Notes under the pieces: model-generated
Told to the model about the DNA's origin: nothing
Database searches by the model: none
Seen by the model: only the letters and a program-made list of their open reading frames with translations
DNA from: Methylomonas fluvii
GTDB lineage: Bacteria > Pseudomonadota > Gammaproteobacteria > Methylococcales > Methylomonadaceae
Assembly: GCF_014850975.1 (NCBI RefSeq)
Contig: NZ_JACXST010000002.1
Coordinates: 124,001 to 188,000 of the forward strand
DNA: 64,000 nucleotides
Reading direction: 5' to 3'
Shown here: positions 9,965 through 18,496 of the stretch, one piece after another
How positions within the stretch are numbered: position 1 is the first letter of the stretch
Layout of the letters: each line of letters starts with the position of its first letter
Position numbers and translations under genes: made by a program

Positions 9965-10648
9965 TTAAGGCAAAAATAGTTTAAACCTCGCCCCACCCAA
10001 ACGACTTTCGTTATCGATCCGCACAAATCCGTTTTTCCCGGCATTTTTGTGCAGACCGGCCATTACCGACACAAAATACAAACCCAGGCCGGTATTTCCC
10101 GACACCCAGTCCAATTCGGCCGTATCGTTTAAGTCGGCGGTTAAAAAATGGGGCGGATAACCCGCACCGTCGTCTTCGATGGCGATGGTTAAATAGCCAT
10201 CCTCCTCAGCCACGGCAATCAAAACGGTTTTGTGGGTATAGCGCAAAGCATTATTCAAGACAGCTGCCAATGCATTGCTGATGATGGCGTTATCGCAATA
10301 GCACATCTCGTCATCGCCACAATCCACTTGTAGATCGATATTGTGCAATCCAGCCAAGCGTGCCTGTTGATGAATCGCTTCATCGAGAATATCGATCACC
10401 GGACATTCTTCAATATGCAAACTAAATTTTTGCGAATCGACCTTATACATCACCAGCAATTGCATCAGGCTATGATTAATGCGAGCCGCCTCGAATTCCA
10501 ACTGATTTAACTCAGCCGATGGGCCGTCTTGTTTGGCAGCAGTTTGCCTAACCAACTCCAGCAAGGTACCCAATGAATTTTTTATATCGTGAACGGTGGA
10601 CGCGAGAATAGTCGGAAACAAATCGTTGTTTTTAGGATGGGTCTGCAT
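9965..10648 (-). CDS. Soluble sensor histidine kinase
   Basis: 227 residues without membrane segments or an input domain. A phosphoacceptor helix near the N-terminus (STVHDIKNSLGTLLEL, H about residue 20) is followed by a HATPase domain with NNALRYT (N box), IEDDGAGYP (G1) and GNTGLGLYF (G2). It begins 4 bp after the TPR response regulator stop, so the two form a two-gene operon and are probably partners. With no sensory domain it presumably takes its signal from a protein partner, perhaps through the TPR region of the regulator. The output of the pathway is unknown. Confidence 0.85.
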   Translation of the reverse strand: MQTHPKNNDLFPTILASTVHDIKNSLGTLLELVRQTAAKQDGPSAELNQLEFEAARINHSLMQLLVMYKVDSQKFSLHIEECPVIDILDEAIHQQARLAGLHNIDLQVDCGDDEMCYCDNAIISNALAAVLNNALRYTHKTVLIAVAEEDGYLTIAIEDDGAGYPPHFLTADLNDTAELDWVSGNTGLGLYFVSVMAGLHKNAGKNGFVRIDNESRLGGARFKLFLP

Positions 10649-10652
10649 GGTT

Positions 10653-12281
10653 TTAAGCCTTGACCGCTTGAGACTGTCGCAATTTCACATACTCCATTTG
10701 TAATATCCCCAGCTTATGTGGATCAACGCCAATTTGCTTGGCCTTGTTAATTAAAGCCTTGATGCGTTGATTTTTTTCTTCGCAAAACTCATTAACCTTT
10801 AAATCATGGATCATGATCTTCAGCATATTGACGATGATGGTTTTGTTATCCGGCATGGTCTGAATGGCTTGTTCGAACAGGTCCAAGGCCTCCTTGAATT
10901 TGCCTTGCTTATACAAGGCCACCCCCTTGTTGTTGGTCGCGATCAAAGCCTGCTTGGTTTTTTGAATCAGGATTTCCGAGTGATTATCCATGCCAATGCC
11001 GCTTTGCATGCGACGTAAATCATTCAAAAACTGCTCGTCGTCGATATGCGCATGAATCAGATCGTAAAGTATTTCTTCGGCTTTATCGTGTTCATCGCTC
11101 AAGAAACAAGTCTTCACCACCTCCAATTGCAAGTCCCTGGGCGCTTTATTACCCAAGCGACTGCATATATCCACGGCTTTCAGCAAAGCCTTCTGCGACA
11201 ACTCGGCGTTACCCAGGGTTTTATACACATCCGCTTCCACAGTCGAGGCGCGTAATTCCGCCTCGGGATGATTGGCGTATTCCTTGCGCATTTCCTCCAG
11301 CGTTTTCAAAGCTTCGTCGGCGGCATTGGTTTTGGCATACAGCTTGGCCAATCCCGAAAAATCACTGCAGGAACGATGCACAGAATGCTTGCCCAGCTTC
11401 ACCACCGATTTATAGGCTTTTTCGGCGGTTTCCAGATTGCCGTTCTTATCCGCCGCTTCAGCCAATTTTTTTTGCCTGAGTATCGATTGCGGCGACAATT
11501 GCAAAGCCTGCTGCAACACACTTTCGACGTCGCTGTACTGATCCAAAGCTTCGTAGGCCTTGCCCAACCAGTCGTAACACTCCATCAACATCGGATTGTC
11601 AGCCACCAAGCTCTGAAAACCGGCAATCGCTTGTTCGATGTTATTGTTTTGGAAATCAATCACGCCCAAACCTAAGCGCGCCCAGGGCAGTTCTCTATGC
11701 TCCAGAACTTCGTGATATATCTGCCTGGCCTTTTCAAAATCGCCCGCGGAAATCGCCAGTTCGGCACGCATTTTCAGCAAATGCAAATGCATTTTCTTGT
11801 CCCCGGACAGCAGTAAGGCATCGCATAACTGAATGGCTTTAGACAAATCGCCGCCGGCCAGCGCCTTATCGACACTAGCCATAAATTCCTTGCGGGCAAA
11901 ATTACGTGTCAGCCGACTCATCAATTGTTGCGCGTTGAAGGGCTTAGTCAGATACTCATCGGGCTTGCTGTCCATAACACCCAACACCGCGCTGGTAGTC
12001 TGCTCGGCGCTGATCAATACAAATACACAGCGATAATCGATTAAATTCCGGTGTCTGGCTTCCTCCAATACCTGCTGCCCATTCTTACCCACACCCAAGT
12101 TGTAATCGCACAGCACAATATCGAAACTGCTTTTGCTCATGACATTGATCGCGGCAATGCCGTTATCCGCTTCGACGACAGTGACGGCTTGCAAGCTGTA
12201 TAGCATGTCGCGCATGGCTTTGCGGAACACAGGATTGTCCTCGACAATCAGGATACTTTTGCCGGCTAAACTAAAACTCAT
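10653..12281 (-). CDS. Response regulator with TPR repeats
   Basis: 542 residues. Residues 8-125 form a receiver domain: ILIVEDNPVFRKA with acidic pair, phosphoacceptor Asp59 in VLCDYNLG, the LISA threonine/serine position and the conserved lysine in YLTKPF. The rest is alpha-helical with tetratricopeptide-type repeats (ARLGLGVIDFQNNNIEQAIAGF; KGVALYKQGKFKEALDLFEQA). There is no DNA-binding or enzymatic output domain, so signalling is likely by protein-protein contact. It is first in a leftward operon with the soluble kinase and is divergent from htpG. Confidence 0.88.
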   Translation of the reverse strand: MSFSLAGKSILIVEDNPVFRKAMRDMLYSLQAVTVVEADNGIAAINVMSKSSFDIVLCDYNLGVGKNGQQVLEEARHRNLIDYRCVFVLISAEQTTSAVLGVMDSKPDEYLTKPFNAQQLMSRLTRNFARKEFMASVDKALAGGDLSKAIQLCDALLLSGDKKMHLHLLKMRAELAISAGDFEKARQIYHEVLEHRELPWARLGLGVIDFQNNNIEQAIAGFQSLVADNPMLMECYDWLGKAYEALDQYSDVESVLQQALQLSPQSILRQKKLAEAADKNGNLETAEKAYKSVVKLGKHSVHRSCSDFSGLAKLYAKTNAADEALKTLEEMRKEYANHPEAELRASTVEADVYKTLGNAELSQKALLKAVDICSRLGNKAPRDLQLEVVKTCFLSDEHDKAEEILYDLIHAHIDDEQFLNDLRRMQSGIGMDNHSEILIQKTKQALIATNNKGVALYKQGKFKEALDLFEQAIQTMPDNKTIIVNMLKIMIHDLKVNEFCEEKNQRIKALINKAKQIGVDPHKLGILQMEYVKLRQSQAVKA

Positions 12282-12395
12282 GGCAGGAAGGCTAATAAAA
12301 CGCTCAAGAAATCGGCTCCATAAAATCTACGTACCGGGCGGACTTGAAAAATAAAATTATCATCCCCAACTCGCCCGAGTCCACTTTACAACCAA

Positions 12396-14342
12396 ATGAG
12401 TATAGACATGACTGTTGAGGCAAACAAACAAACCCTAGGTTTTCAAACCGAAGTAAAGCATTTACTGCATTTGATGATTCACTCCTTGTACAGCAACAAG
12501 GAAATCTTTTTGCGCGAGTTGATCTCCAACAGCTCCGATGCCGCCGACAAGCTGCGCTTCGAAGCCCTGGCCAACGACAGCCTGTACGAAGGCGATAGCG
12601 AGCTAAAAATCCGCGTCGATTTCGACGAAGCCAAAAAGACCATCACCATCACCGATAATGGCATCGGCATGACCCGCGAAGAAGTGCAGGACCATATCGG
12701 CACTATCGCCAAGTCCGGCACCAAACAATTCTTCGAGCGCCTGACCGGCGACCAGGCCAAAGATAGCGAACTGATCGGCCAATTCGGCGTCGGCTTTTAC
12801 TCCGCGTTCATCGTCGCCGACAAAGTCACGCTGACCACCCGCAAAGCCGGCGCGCCGGTTTCGGAAGCGGTACGTTGGGAATCGGCCGGCGAAGGCGACT
12901 ACACCATCGAGTCGGTCGATAAAGCCACCCGCGGCACCGAAATCGTCCTGCATCTGAAAGAAGGCGAAGAGGAATTTTTGAACAGCTGGAAACTGCGTTC
13001 CATCATCAAGAAATTCTCCGACCATATTTCTCTGCCCATCGTCATGAGCAAGGAAATCCCGGCTGAAAAGGACGAAGAAGGTAACGAAACCGCGCCAGCC
13101 CGCGTCGAAGACGAAACCGTCAACAGCGCATCGGCCCTTTGGACCCAATCGAAAGACTCGATTTCCGAAGAGGAATACGCCGAGTTTTACAAACACGTCT
13201 CGCACGATTTCCAAGACCCGTTAACCCATGTGCATAGCCGCGTGGAAGGCACCAACGAATACAGCCTGCTGTTGTACGTACCCAGCCGCGCGCCGTTTGA
13301 CATGTGGGACCGCGACGCCAAACACGGCGTGAAACTGTACATCAAAAAAGTCTTCATCACCGACGACGCCGAACAACTGATGCCGCGCTTCCTGCGCTTC
13401 GTGCGCGGGGTGATCGATGCCGACAGCTTGCCGCTGAACGTCTCCCGCGAGATATTGCAACAAAGCAAGCAAATCAGCGCGATCAAAACCGGCGCGGTGA
13501 AAAAAGTCCTGGGCATGCTGGAAGACCTGGCCGAAAACGACGCCGAGAAATACCAAAAATTTTGGGAGCAATTCGGTAACGTCATCAAGGAAGGCCCGAT
13601 CGAAGACCACAAAAACAAGGATAGAGTCGCCAAGTTGCTGCGTTTCGCCTCCACCCATACCGACGACAAAACCCAATACGTTTCCTTGGCCGACTATGTC
13701 AGCCGGATGAAAGAAGGCCAGGAGAAAATCTACTACGTCACCGCCGACAGCTTCGCCGCTGCCAAAAACAGCCCGCACCTGGAAATCTTCCGCAAGAAAG
13801 GCATCGAAGTGTTGCTGCTGTCCGACCGCATCGACGAATGGCTGGTATCCAGCTTGACCGACTTCGAAGACAAGCATCTGCAATCCATCGCCAAGGGCGA
13901 ACTGGATCTGGAAAAATTCGATACCGAAGAAGAGAAACTTCACCAGGAAGAAATCAACAAGGATTTCGAATCGGTTCTAAAACAAATCCAGGATGTGCTG
14001 AAAGACAAAGTCAGCGAAGTGAAAGTCAGCCACCGTCTGACCGACTCCCCAGCCTGCTTGGTCACCGGCGCTTACGACATGAGCTTGAACATGGAACGCA
14101 TCATGAAGGAAGCCGGCCAATCGATGAACATGATGGGCATGGGCGGCAGCAAGCCGATCTTCGAGATCAACCCGGACCACGCCATCGTCCAAGCCCTAAA
14201 AAGCGAGCAAGACGATGCACGGTTTGCGGACATCAGCCATATCCTGTTCGACCAGGCTATTTTGAGTGAAGGTGGTCAGTTGGACGATCCTTCAGCGTTT
14301 GTGCATAAGTTGAATGGGTTGTTGCAGGGGTTATTGAAATAA
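12396..14342 (+). CDS. htpG: Molecular chaperone HtpG (Hsp90)
   Basis: Cytosolic ATP-dependent Hsp90 chaperone, 648 residues. N-terminal GHKL ATPase motifs are present: ETLGFQ-like start ([13 protein letters not shown]), [23 protein letters not shown], and [15 protein letters not shown]; the middle domain has PFDMWD and [14 protein letters not shown]; the C-terminal dimerisation region has ACLV and MMGMGG. An internal ATG at 12408 (MTVEANK) fits the usual family N-terminus equally well; neither has a clear ribosome site. Monocistronic, with a terminator directly after the stop. Confidence 0.97.
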   Translation: MSIDMTVEANKQTLGFQTEVKHLLHLMIHSLYSNKEIFLRELISNSSDAADKLRFEALANDSLYEGDSELKIRVDFDEAKKTITITDNGIGMTREEVQDHIGTIAKSGTKQFFERLTGDQAKDSELIGQFGVGFYSAFIVADKVTLTTRKAGAPVSEAVRWESAGEGDYTIESVDKATRGTEIVLHLKEGEEEFLNSWKLRSIIKKFSDHISLPIVMSKEIPAEKDEEGNETAPARVEDETVNSASALWTQSKDSISEEEYAEFYKHVSHDFQDPLTHVHSRVEGTNEYSLLLYVPSRAPFDMWDRDAKHGVKLYIKKVFITDDAEQLMPRFLRFVRGVIDADSLPLNVSREILQQSKQISAIKTGAVKKVLGMLEDLAENDAEKYQKFWEQFGNVIKEGPIEDHKNKDRVAKLLRFASTHTDDKTQYVSLADYVSRMKEGQEKIYYVTADSFAAAKNSPHLEIFRKKGIEVLLLSDRIDEWLVSSLTDFEDKHLQSIAKGELDLEKFDTEEEKLHQEEINKDFESVLKQIQDVLKDKVSEVKVSHRLTDSPACLVTGAYDMSLNMERIMKEAGQSMNMMGMGGSKPIFEINPDHAIVQALKSEQDDARFADISHILFDQAILSEGGQLDDPSAFVHKLNGLLQGLLK

Positions 14343-14358
14343 GCTGTTTGATTTGAGA

Positions 14359-14385
14359 AAGGCCGGGGAAAACCGGCCTTTTTTG
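14359..14385 (+). terminator. Rho-independent terminator of htpG
   Basis: An 8-bp perfect stem (aaggccgg / ccggcctt) with a 6-nt loop is followed by a run of T, 17 bp after the htpG stop codon. Clear intrinsic terminator geometry. Confidence 0.9.
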
Positions 14386-14511
14386 TTATAGTTGGGGGTC
14401 TGTATATCATGTACTTTTGTGAGATATACAGATCTACTTAATTTCTTGTTAGCCACCACTGGCACAAACATGGCCGTCGATGAAACAAGTCAAATTAAAG
14501 CGGGAACATAT

Positions 14512-15339
14512 ATGTATTACCACGTAATAGTTGAAACCACGGACAAGAACAAAAAAGGTGACTATGAACGCTCCTATGAATTGGACTGTAAGAATCTTGA
14601 CGAGATCGTTGATCTGATTATTCGGCCTTATTCAAAAAATGAACAGATTTACATTAACGGCATGTACATCGATCGGCAAAAGGTTCGGTTACTAAAGGTC
14701 AAGTCCTCCGAAAAGCCGCTAGCAGAGTTACGCGATATTGCCCAGAGCACCGTAGGTCGCGGAGTGCTTTTTGTGTATACGGAAATATCTGTTGTAAATA
14801 GCGATAAATACGTAACCGACATCACCAAGGATACACTCAAATCTGTAGGCGAAATTCGGAAATCAACCATCACCGGTGCAACATCAGTCCCGCCAGATAA
14901 AAATAAGGTTTTCATTGTTCATGGCAGAGATGAGCATGCAAAAACAGAGGCGGCACGCTTTGTTGAAAAACTAGGGTTCAGTGCAATTATTCTCCATGAG
15001 CAGGCCAATTCTGGAAAAACAATAATTGAGAAAATAGAGGCACATACAAATGTCGGCTTTGCCATTGTGTTGTATACGCCATGCGACGTTGGGTGCATCG
15101 TTGGCGAGAAGATCACCAAGCCACGAGCCAGGCAAAACGTTGTATTCGAACATGGTTACCTAATCGGGAAATTAGGACGTCATAACGTTTGCGCCTTAGT
15201 AAAAGGTGATGTTGAAATCCCAAACGATATTAGCGGCGTAGTCTATGTTCCGCTTGATAGCCATGGCGCATGGCACTTGGCAGTAGCTAAAGAAATGCGA
15301 AACTCTGGCTATGCCGTTGATATGAACAAAGTAATCTAG
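14512..15339 (+). CDS. TIR-like nucleotide-binding domain protein
   Basis: 275 residues from the ATG at 14512 (MYYHVIVE), which fits the family start I recall; ATG 14470 is an alternative and neither has a strong ribosome site. The N-terminal ~130 residues are an uncharacterised domain. The C-terminal half is a TIR-like domain of the CAP12/Pycsar-effector type: VFIVHGRDEHAKTEAARF, LHEQANSGKTIIEKIE, FAIVLYTPCDVG, then ARQNVVFEHGYLIGKLGR with the probable catalytic glutamate. The usual TPDDVG is TPCDVG here. Such domains often cleave NAD+ as abortive-infection effectors. No cyclase or other partner is adjacent, so it would be stand-alone. Codon use is AT-richer than htpG, consistent with transfer. 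Defence role is inference. Confidence 0.8.
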   Translation: MYYHVIVETTDKNKKGDYERSYELDCKNLDEIVDLIIRPYSKNEQIYINGMYIDRQKVRLLKVKSSEKPLAELRDIAQSTVGRGVLFVYTEISVVNSDKYVTDITKDTLKSVGEIRKSTITGATSVPPDKNKVFIVHGRDEHAKTEAARFVEKLGFSAIILHEQANSGKTIIEKIEAHTNVGFAIVLYTPCDVGCIVGEKITKPRARQNVVFEHGYLIGKLGRHNVCALVKGDVEIPNDISGVVYVPLDSHGAWHLAVAKEMRNSGYAVDMNKVI

Positions 15340-15350
15340 GCTAATCCCTC

Positions 15351-15448
15351 GTTCCCACGCGCCGCGTGGTAATGCAGGGCTTGGCCGCGCTGCGGCACAA
15401 ATGCACCGCAGCGCGGTACATCTGAGTTCCCACGTGACACGTGGGAAC
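15351..15448. repeat. REP-like palindromic repeats
   Basis: Two dyads follow the TIR-like gene. The first (15385-15416) has an 11-bp perfect stem (ccgcgctgcgg / ccgcagcgcgg) with a 10-nt loop. The second (15426-15448) is a 23-bp palindrome of two 11-bp arms (gttcccacgtg) around a central A. The first element is also preceded by gttcccacg at 15351, so the unit gttcccac recurs. This looks like an extragenic repetitive palindrome cluster. Confidence 0.7.
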
Positions 15449-15547
15449 TAGAGCAATTTAGCCCAATTAACGATAAATTCCGGAGTGGAGTCTCTCCCGC
15501 ATGCCGCGCCGAGCACCGGAGCTTTCGGCGGGATCAGCCCGAAGGGG

Positions 15548-15600
15548 TGCGGCATGGATGCCGCACGTTGACGAAGGGGCAGGAAGCCCCTTTCGTCAAC
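15548..15600. repeat. Paired GC-rich hairpins
   Basis: Two adjacent inverted repeats: tgcggca/tgccgca with a short loop (15548-15565), then a 14-bp arm gttgacgaaggggc pairing with gcccctttcgtcaac (15567-15600, one bulge). No gene is supported here; they belong to the same repeat block as the REP-like palindromes upstream and could also end transcription. Confidence 0.55.
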
Positions 15601-15660
15601 CCCCGGCGAAAGCTTCGGAGCGCAGGATATAAGCGGCATCCGGGCCGCCTTTTCTTTGGA

Positions 15661-15690
15661 TACTTTCTTTTGGCGGAGCAAAAGAAAGTA
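15661..15690. repeat. 12-bp perfect inverted repeat
   Basis: tactttcttttg and caaaagaaagta form a perfect 12-bp stem around gcggag. It is the third kind of palindrome in the 15.35-15.70 kb intergenic block. The remaining bases up to nadK at 15820 hold no recognisable gene. Confidence 0.6.
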
Positions 15691-15819
15691 TCGCGCCCGT
15701 CGGTGCGAGAACCGACATTAAAATCAGCCGTCGCGCCAGCGACACAACCAACATCAAAGCTACCGAATAAAAACACAATCCCCTATAATCGAACTTACTC
15801 AAAATTAACCACCCCAACC

Positions 15820-16701
15820 ATGCCAAGCCCCTTCCAGCGTATCGGTATCATCGGCAAATGCGGCGATCCCGGTATTGCCGCGACGCTGAACGAACTTTTC
15901 CGTTACCTAAAAACCCGTGGTCACGACATTGTCGTCGATAGCCAAAGCGCGGAGTTGATAAGCGGTGAAGATATCAACGGCGTGCATATCGAGCGCCTGC
16001 CGGAATTATGCGACTTGATTATCGCCGTGGGCGGTGACGGCACTTTTCTGGCCGCGGCCCGCGCCGCTGCCGATTTTGAAACCCCGCTGCTGGGCGTTAA
16101 CCTGGGCAGGCTGGGTTTTTTGGTGGATATTTCGCCGGAGCAGTTGTCCAGCCGCCTGGATAAAATTTTGGCGGGGGAGTTCAAGAGCGAGCAGCGCCAG
16201 TTACTCAGCACCCATATCATCCGCGACCACGAAATCATCCACCAGCAAACGGCCGTCAATGAGGTGGTAGTGCATCGCTGGGTGACGCCGAGCATGATAG
16301 AAATCGTCACCAGCATCGACGGCGTTTATTTGAATACCCAGCGTTCCGACGGACTGATCGTCGCCACGCCGACTGGCTCGACCGCTTATTCGCTGTCGGC
16401 CGGCGGCCCGATTCTGCATCCTGCTTTGAACGCGCTGGTGTTGGTGCCGTTGAACCCGCATACCCTGTCCAATCGCCCCATCGTCATCGACGACAACGTG
16501 GTCATCGAAATCCGCTTCAGCCAGACCAAACAGATCAATGCCCTAGTGACGTGCGATCACATGGAGATTCCGGACGTGCGGATCAACGACAAAATCGTCA
16601 TCAAAAAAGCCGCCAAACCGATTAAAATTTTGCATCCTGCGGATCACGATTTTTTCCATACCCTAAGAAGCAAACTCAACTGGAGCGGCTACCCCGCCTA
16701 A
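15820..16701 (+). CDS. nadK: NAD kinase
   Basis: ATP-dependent phosphorylation of NAD to NADP. 293 residues from the ATG at 15820, chosen because the family N-terminus (FQRIGIIGKCGDPG) begins just after it; the reading frame stays open upstream only through repeat DNA. Motifs: catalytic GGDGTFL with the DG pair, LGVNLGRLGFL, and TPTGSTAYSLSAGGPI for NAD binding. recN starts 5 bp downstream, so nadK-recN form an operon, a common gammaproteobacterial arrangement. Confidence 0.95.
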   Translation: MPSPFQRIGIIGKCGDPGIAATLNELFRYLKTRGHDIVVDSQSAELISGEDINGVHIERLPELCDLIIAVGGDGTFLAAARAAADFETPLLGVNLGRLGFLVDISPEQLSSRLDKILAGEFKSEQRQLLSTHIIRDHEIIHQQTAVNEVVVHRWVTPSMIEIVTSIDGVYLNTQRSDGLIVATPTGSTAYSLSAGGPILHPALNALVLVPLNPHTLSNRPIVIDDNVVIEIRFSQTKQINALVTCDHMEIPDVRINDKIVIKKAAKPIKILHPADHDFFHTLRSKLNWSGYPA

Positions 16702-16705
16702 GGCC

Positions 16706-18388
16706 ATGCTGTTAAACCTGAACATTATCGACCTAGCCGTCGTCGACGCGCTGGACCTGGACCTTGACCCCGGCATGTCGGTGCTGACCGGCGAAACCGG
16801 CGCCGGTAAATCGATATTACTGACCGCTTTGGGCCTGGCTTTAGGCGACCGCGCGGATTCCGGCTACGTGCGGCCCGGCAGCAAGCGCGCCGAAGTGAAT
16901 ATCGAATTTGATTTAGGCAAAGCGCCGCTGGTCAAGCAATGGCTGATCGATAACGAGTTGGACGATGACGGCCAGTGCATGATCCGCCGCACCATCAGCG
17001 ATGACGGCCGCTCCAAGGCTTATATCAACAACCGCCCGGTCAACCTGCAAACCCTGCAAGGCTTGAGCCGACAGTTGGTGGAAATCCACGGCCAACACGC
17101 GCATTTGACCTTGCTGGACAGCGAAGAACAGCGCCGGCTACTGGATGCCTTCGCCGGCAATCAAGCCTTGCTGGACGATTTGAATACCTGTTACCAAAAC
17201 TGGAAACACGCACACAAGCAACTGCAACAATTGTTAAAAGCCGGCAGCGATCAAGCCGAGCGCGAGGAATTGCTGCGTTATCAACTGGAAGAATTGCAGC
17301 AATTGGATTTGGAAAATTTCGATTACCAAGCCCTGGCCGACGAACATCATAAGCTGGCCAACCTCGGCAAAATTCTCGGCGTCGGCCAACAGCAGCTGGA
17401 TATTTTGTACGACAACGACCAGCAATCGGTGGCTGACCTGCTGGGCCATGTGATTCATGCCATCAACGAACTGGCGCAATATGCCGGCGAGTTGAACGGC
17501 GTTGCCGAGTTATTGAGCGACGCGGAAATCCAGATCGGCGAAGCCACCCAACAATTGCGCCGCTTCCTGGAAAATCAGGAAGCCGATCCGCAACAACTGA
17601 CTTGGCTGGAAAACCAGATCGGCGTGATTCAGTCGCTGAGCCGCAAGCATAAAATCCAGCCGGAAGAATTGCCGGAATTGGCCGCCCGCTTTGCCACAGA
17701 ACTGGATAACCTCAGCCACAGCAGCGAACGCATCGAAAGCCTGAATGCCGATTGCGAGCGGCTATTAAGCCAATACCGCAAACTGGCTGGCGAGTTGTCC
17801 ACCAGCCGCCGCCAAGCCGGCACGGAGTTGCAGCAACGCATTTCCGACGCCATCAAGGAACTGGGCATGCCGCACGGCGAGTTCATCGTCAATCTCCGCA
17901 CGCCGGAAGACGCTGAGCCACAGCGCAACGGCGTCGACAGCATCGAGTTTTTAGTGAGCACCAACCCCGGCCTACCGGCCAAGCCGCTGGCGAAGGTCGC
18001 GTCCGGCGGCGAGTTGTCAAGGATCAGTTTGGCGATTCAAGTCACCACCAGCACTGACAAAACCACGCCAACGATGATCTTCGATGAAGTCGATTCCGGT
18101 ATCGGCGGCGGCATCGCCGAAATCGTCGGTCAGAAATTACGGCGCTTGAGCAAGAACCGGCAGGTCTTATGCGTCACCCATTTACCGCAAGTCGCGTCGC
18201 AAGCCCATCAGCATTTATTCGTCGCCAAGAATCAAAAAGCGGCGGTGACATCGTCCACGGTTCGCCGTTTGAGCGACGACGAACGCGTGCATGAAGTCGC
18301 GCGCATGCTGGGCGGCGTCACCATTACCGAAAACACCTTGGCGCATGCGCGGGAGATGTTGGTATCGGGCGGCTTGGCGCCCGATTAA
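16706..18388 (+). CDS. recN: DNA repair protein RecN
   Basis: SMC-like ATPase of recombinational double-strand break repair. 560 residues: Walker A GETGAGKSI near residue 30, VEIHGQHAHLTLL, a long coiled-coil middle, and a C-terminal ABC ATPase half with signature SGGELSRISLAIQ, Walker B MIFDEVDSGIGG and LCVTHLPQVASQA. Begins 5 bp after nadK. No LexA box was recognised immediately upstream, which fits expression from the nadK promoter. Confidence 0.96.
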   Translation: MLLNLNIIDLAVVDALDLDLDPGMSVLTGETGAGKSILLTALGLALGDRADSGYVRPGSKRAEVNIEFDLGKAPLVKQWLIDNELDDDGQCMIRRTISDDGRSKAYINNRPVNLQTLQGLSRQLVEIHGQHAHLTLLDSEEQRRLLDAFAGNQALLDDLNTCYQNWKHAHKQLQQLLKAGSDQAEREELLRYQLEELQQLDLENFDYQALADEHHKLANLGKILGVGQQQLDILYDNDQQSVADLLGHVIHAINELAQYAGELNGVAELLSDAEIQIGEATQQLRRFLENQEADPQQLTWLENQIGVIQSLSRKHKIQPEELPELAARFATELDNLSHSSERIESLNADCERLLSQYRKLAGELSTSRRQAGTELQQRISDAIKELGMPHGEFIVNLRTPEDAEPQRNGVDSIEFLVSTNPGLPAKPLAKVASGGELSRISLAIQVTTSTDKTTPTMIFDEVDSGIGGGIAEIVGQKLRRLSKNRQVLCVTHLPQVASQAHQHLFVAKNQKAAVTSSTVRRLSDDERVHEVARMLGGVTITENTLAHAREMLVSGGLAPD

Positions 18389-18490
18389 CGGTCCGTCACT
18401 TCCACGACAAACTCAATACTCCGATCATCACCAAGGCCGCCCCGCCTATCTGCGCGGGCGTCAATTCTTCGCCCAACACATAACTGGCCA

Positions 18491-18496
18491 TAAATA
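18491..18496. repeat. Left target-site duplication of the IS
   Basis: TAAATA directly precedes the IS end (gtcgtccctg) and recurs right after the other end at 20014-20019. If the terminal repeats are read one base longer (agtcg/cgact), the duplication would be the 4 bp AAAT. Confidence 0.75.

Noticed and set aside
12479-13943. Long antisense frames inside htpG
   Set aside because: They run opposite an unmistakable HtpG and have biased composition (rich in Phe, Gly, Asp, Val) typical of codon-mirrored frames; no ribosome sites.
15547-15819. N-terminal extension of NAD kinase
   Set aside because: The frame stays open but covers hairpin repeat DNA; the family N-terminus begins just after ATG 15820.
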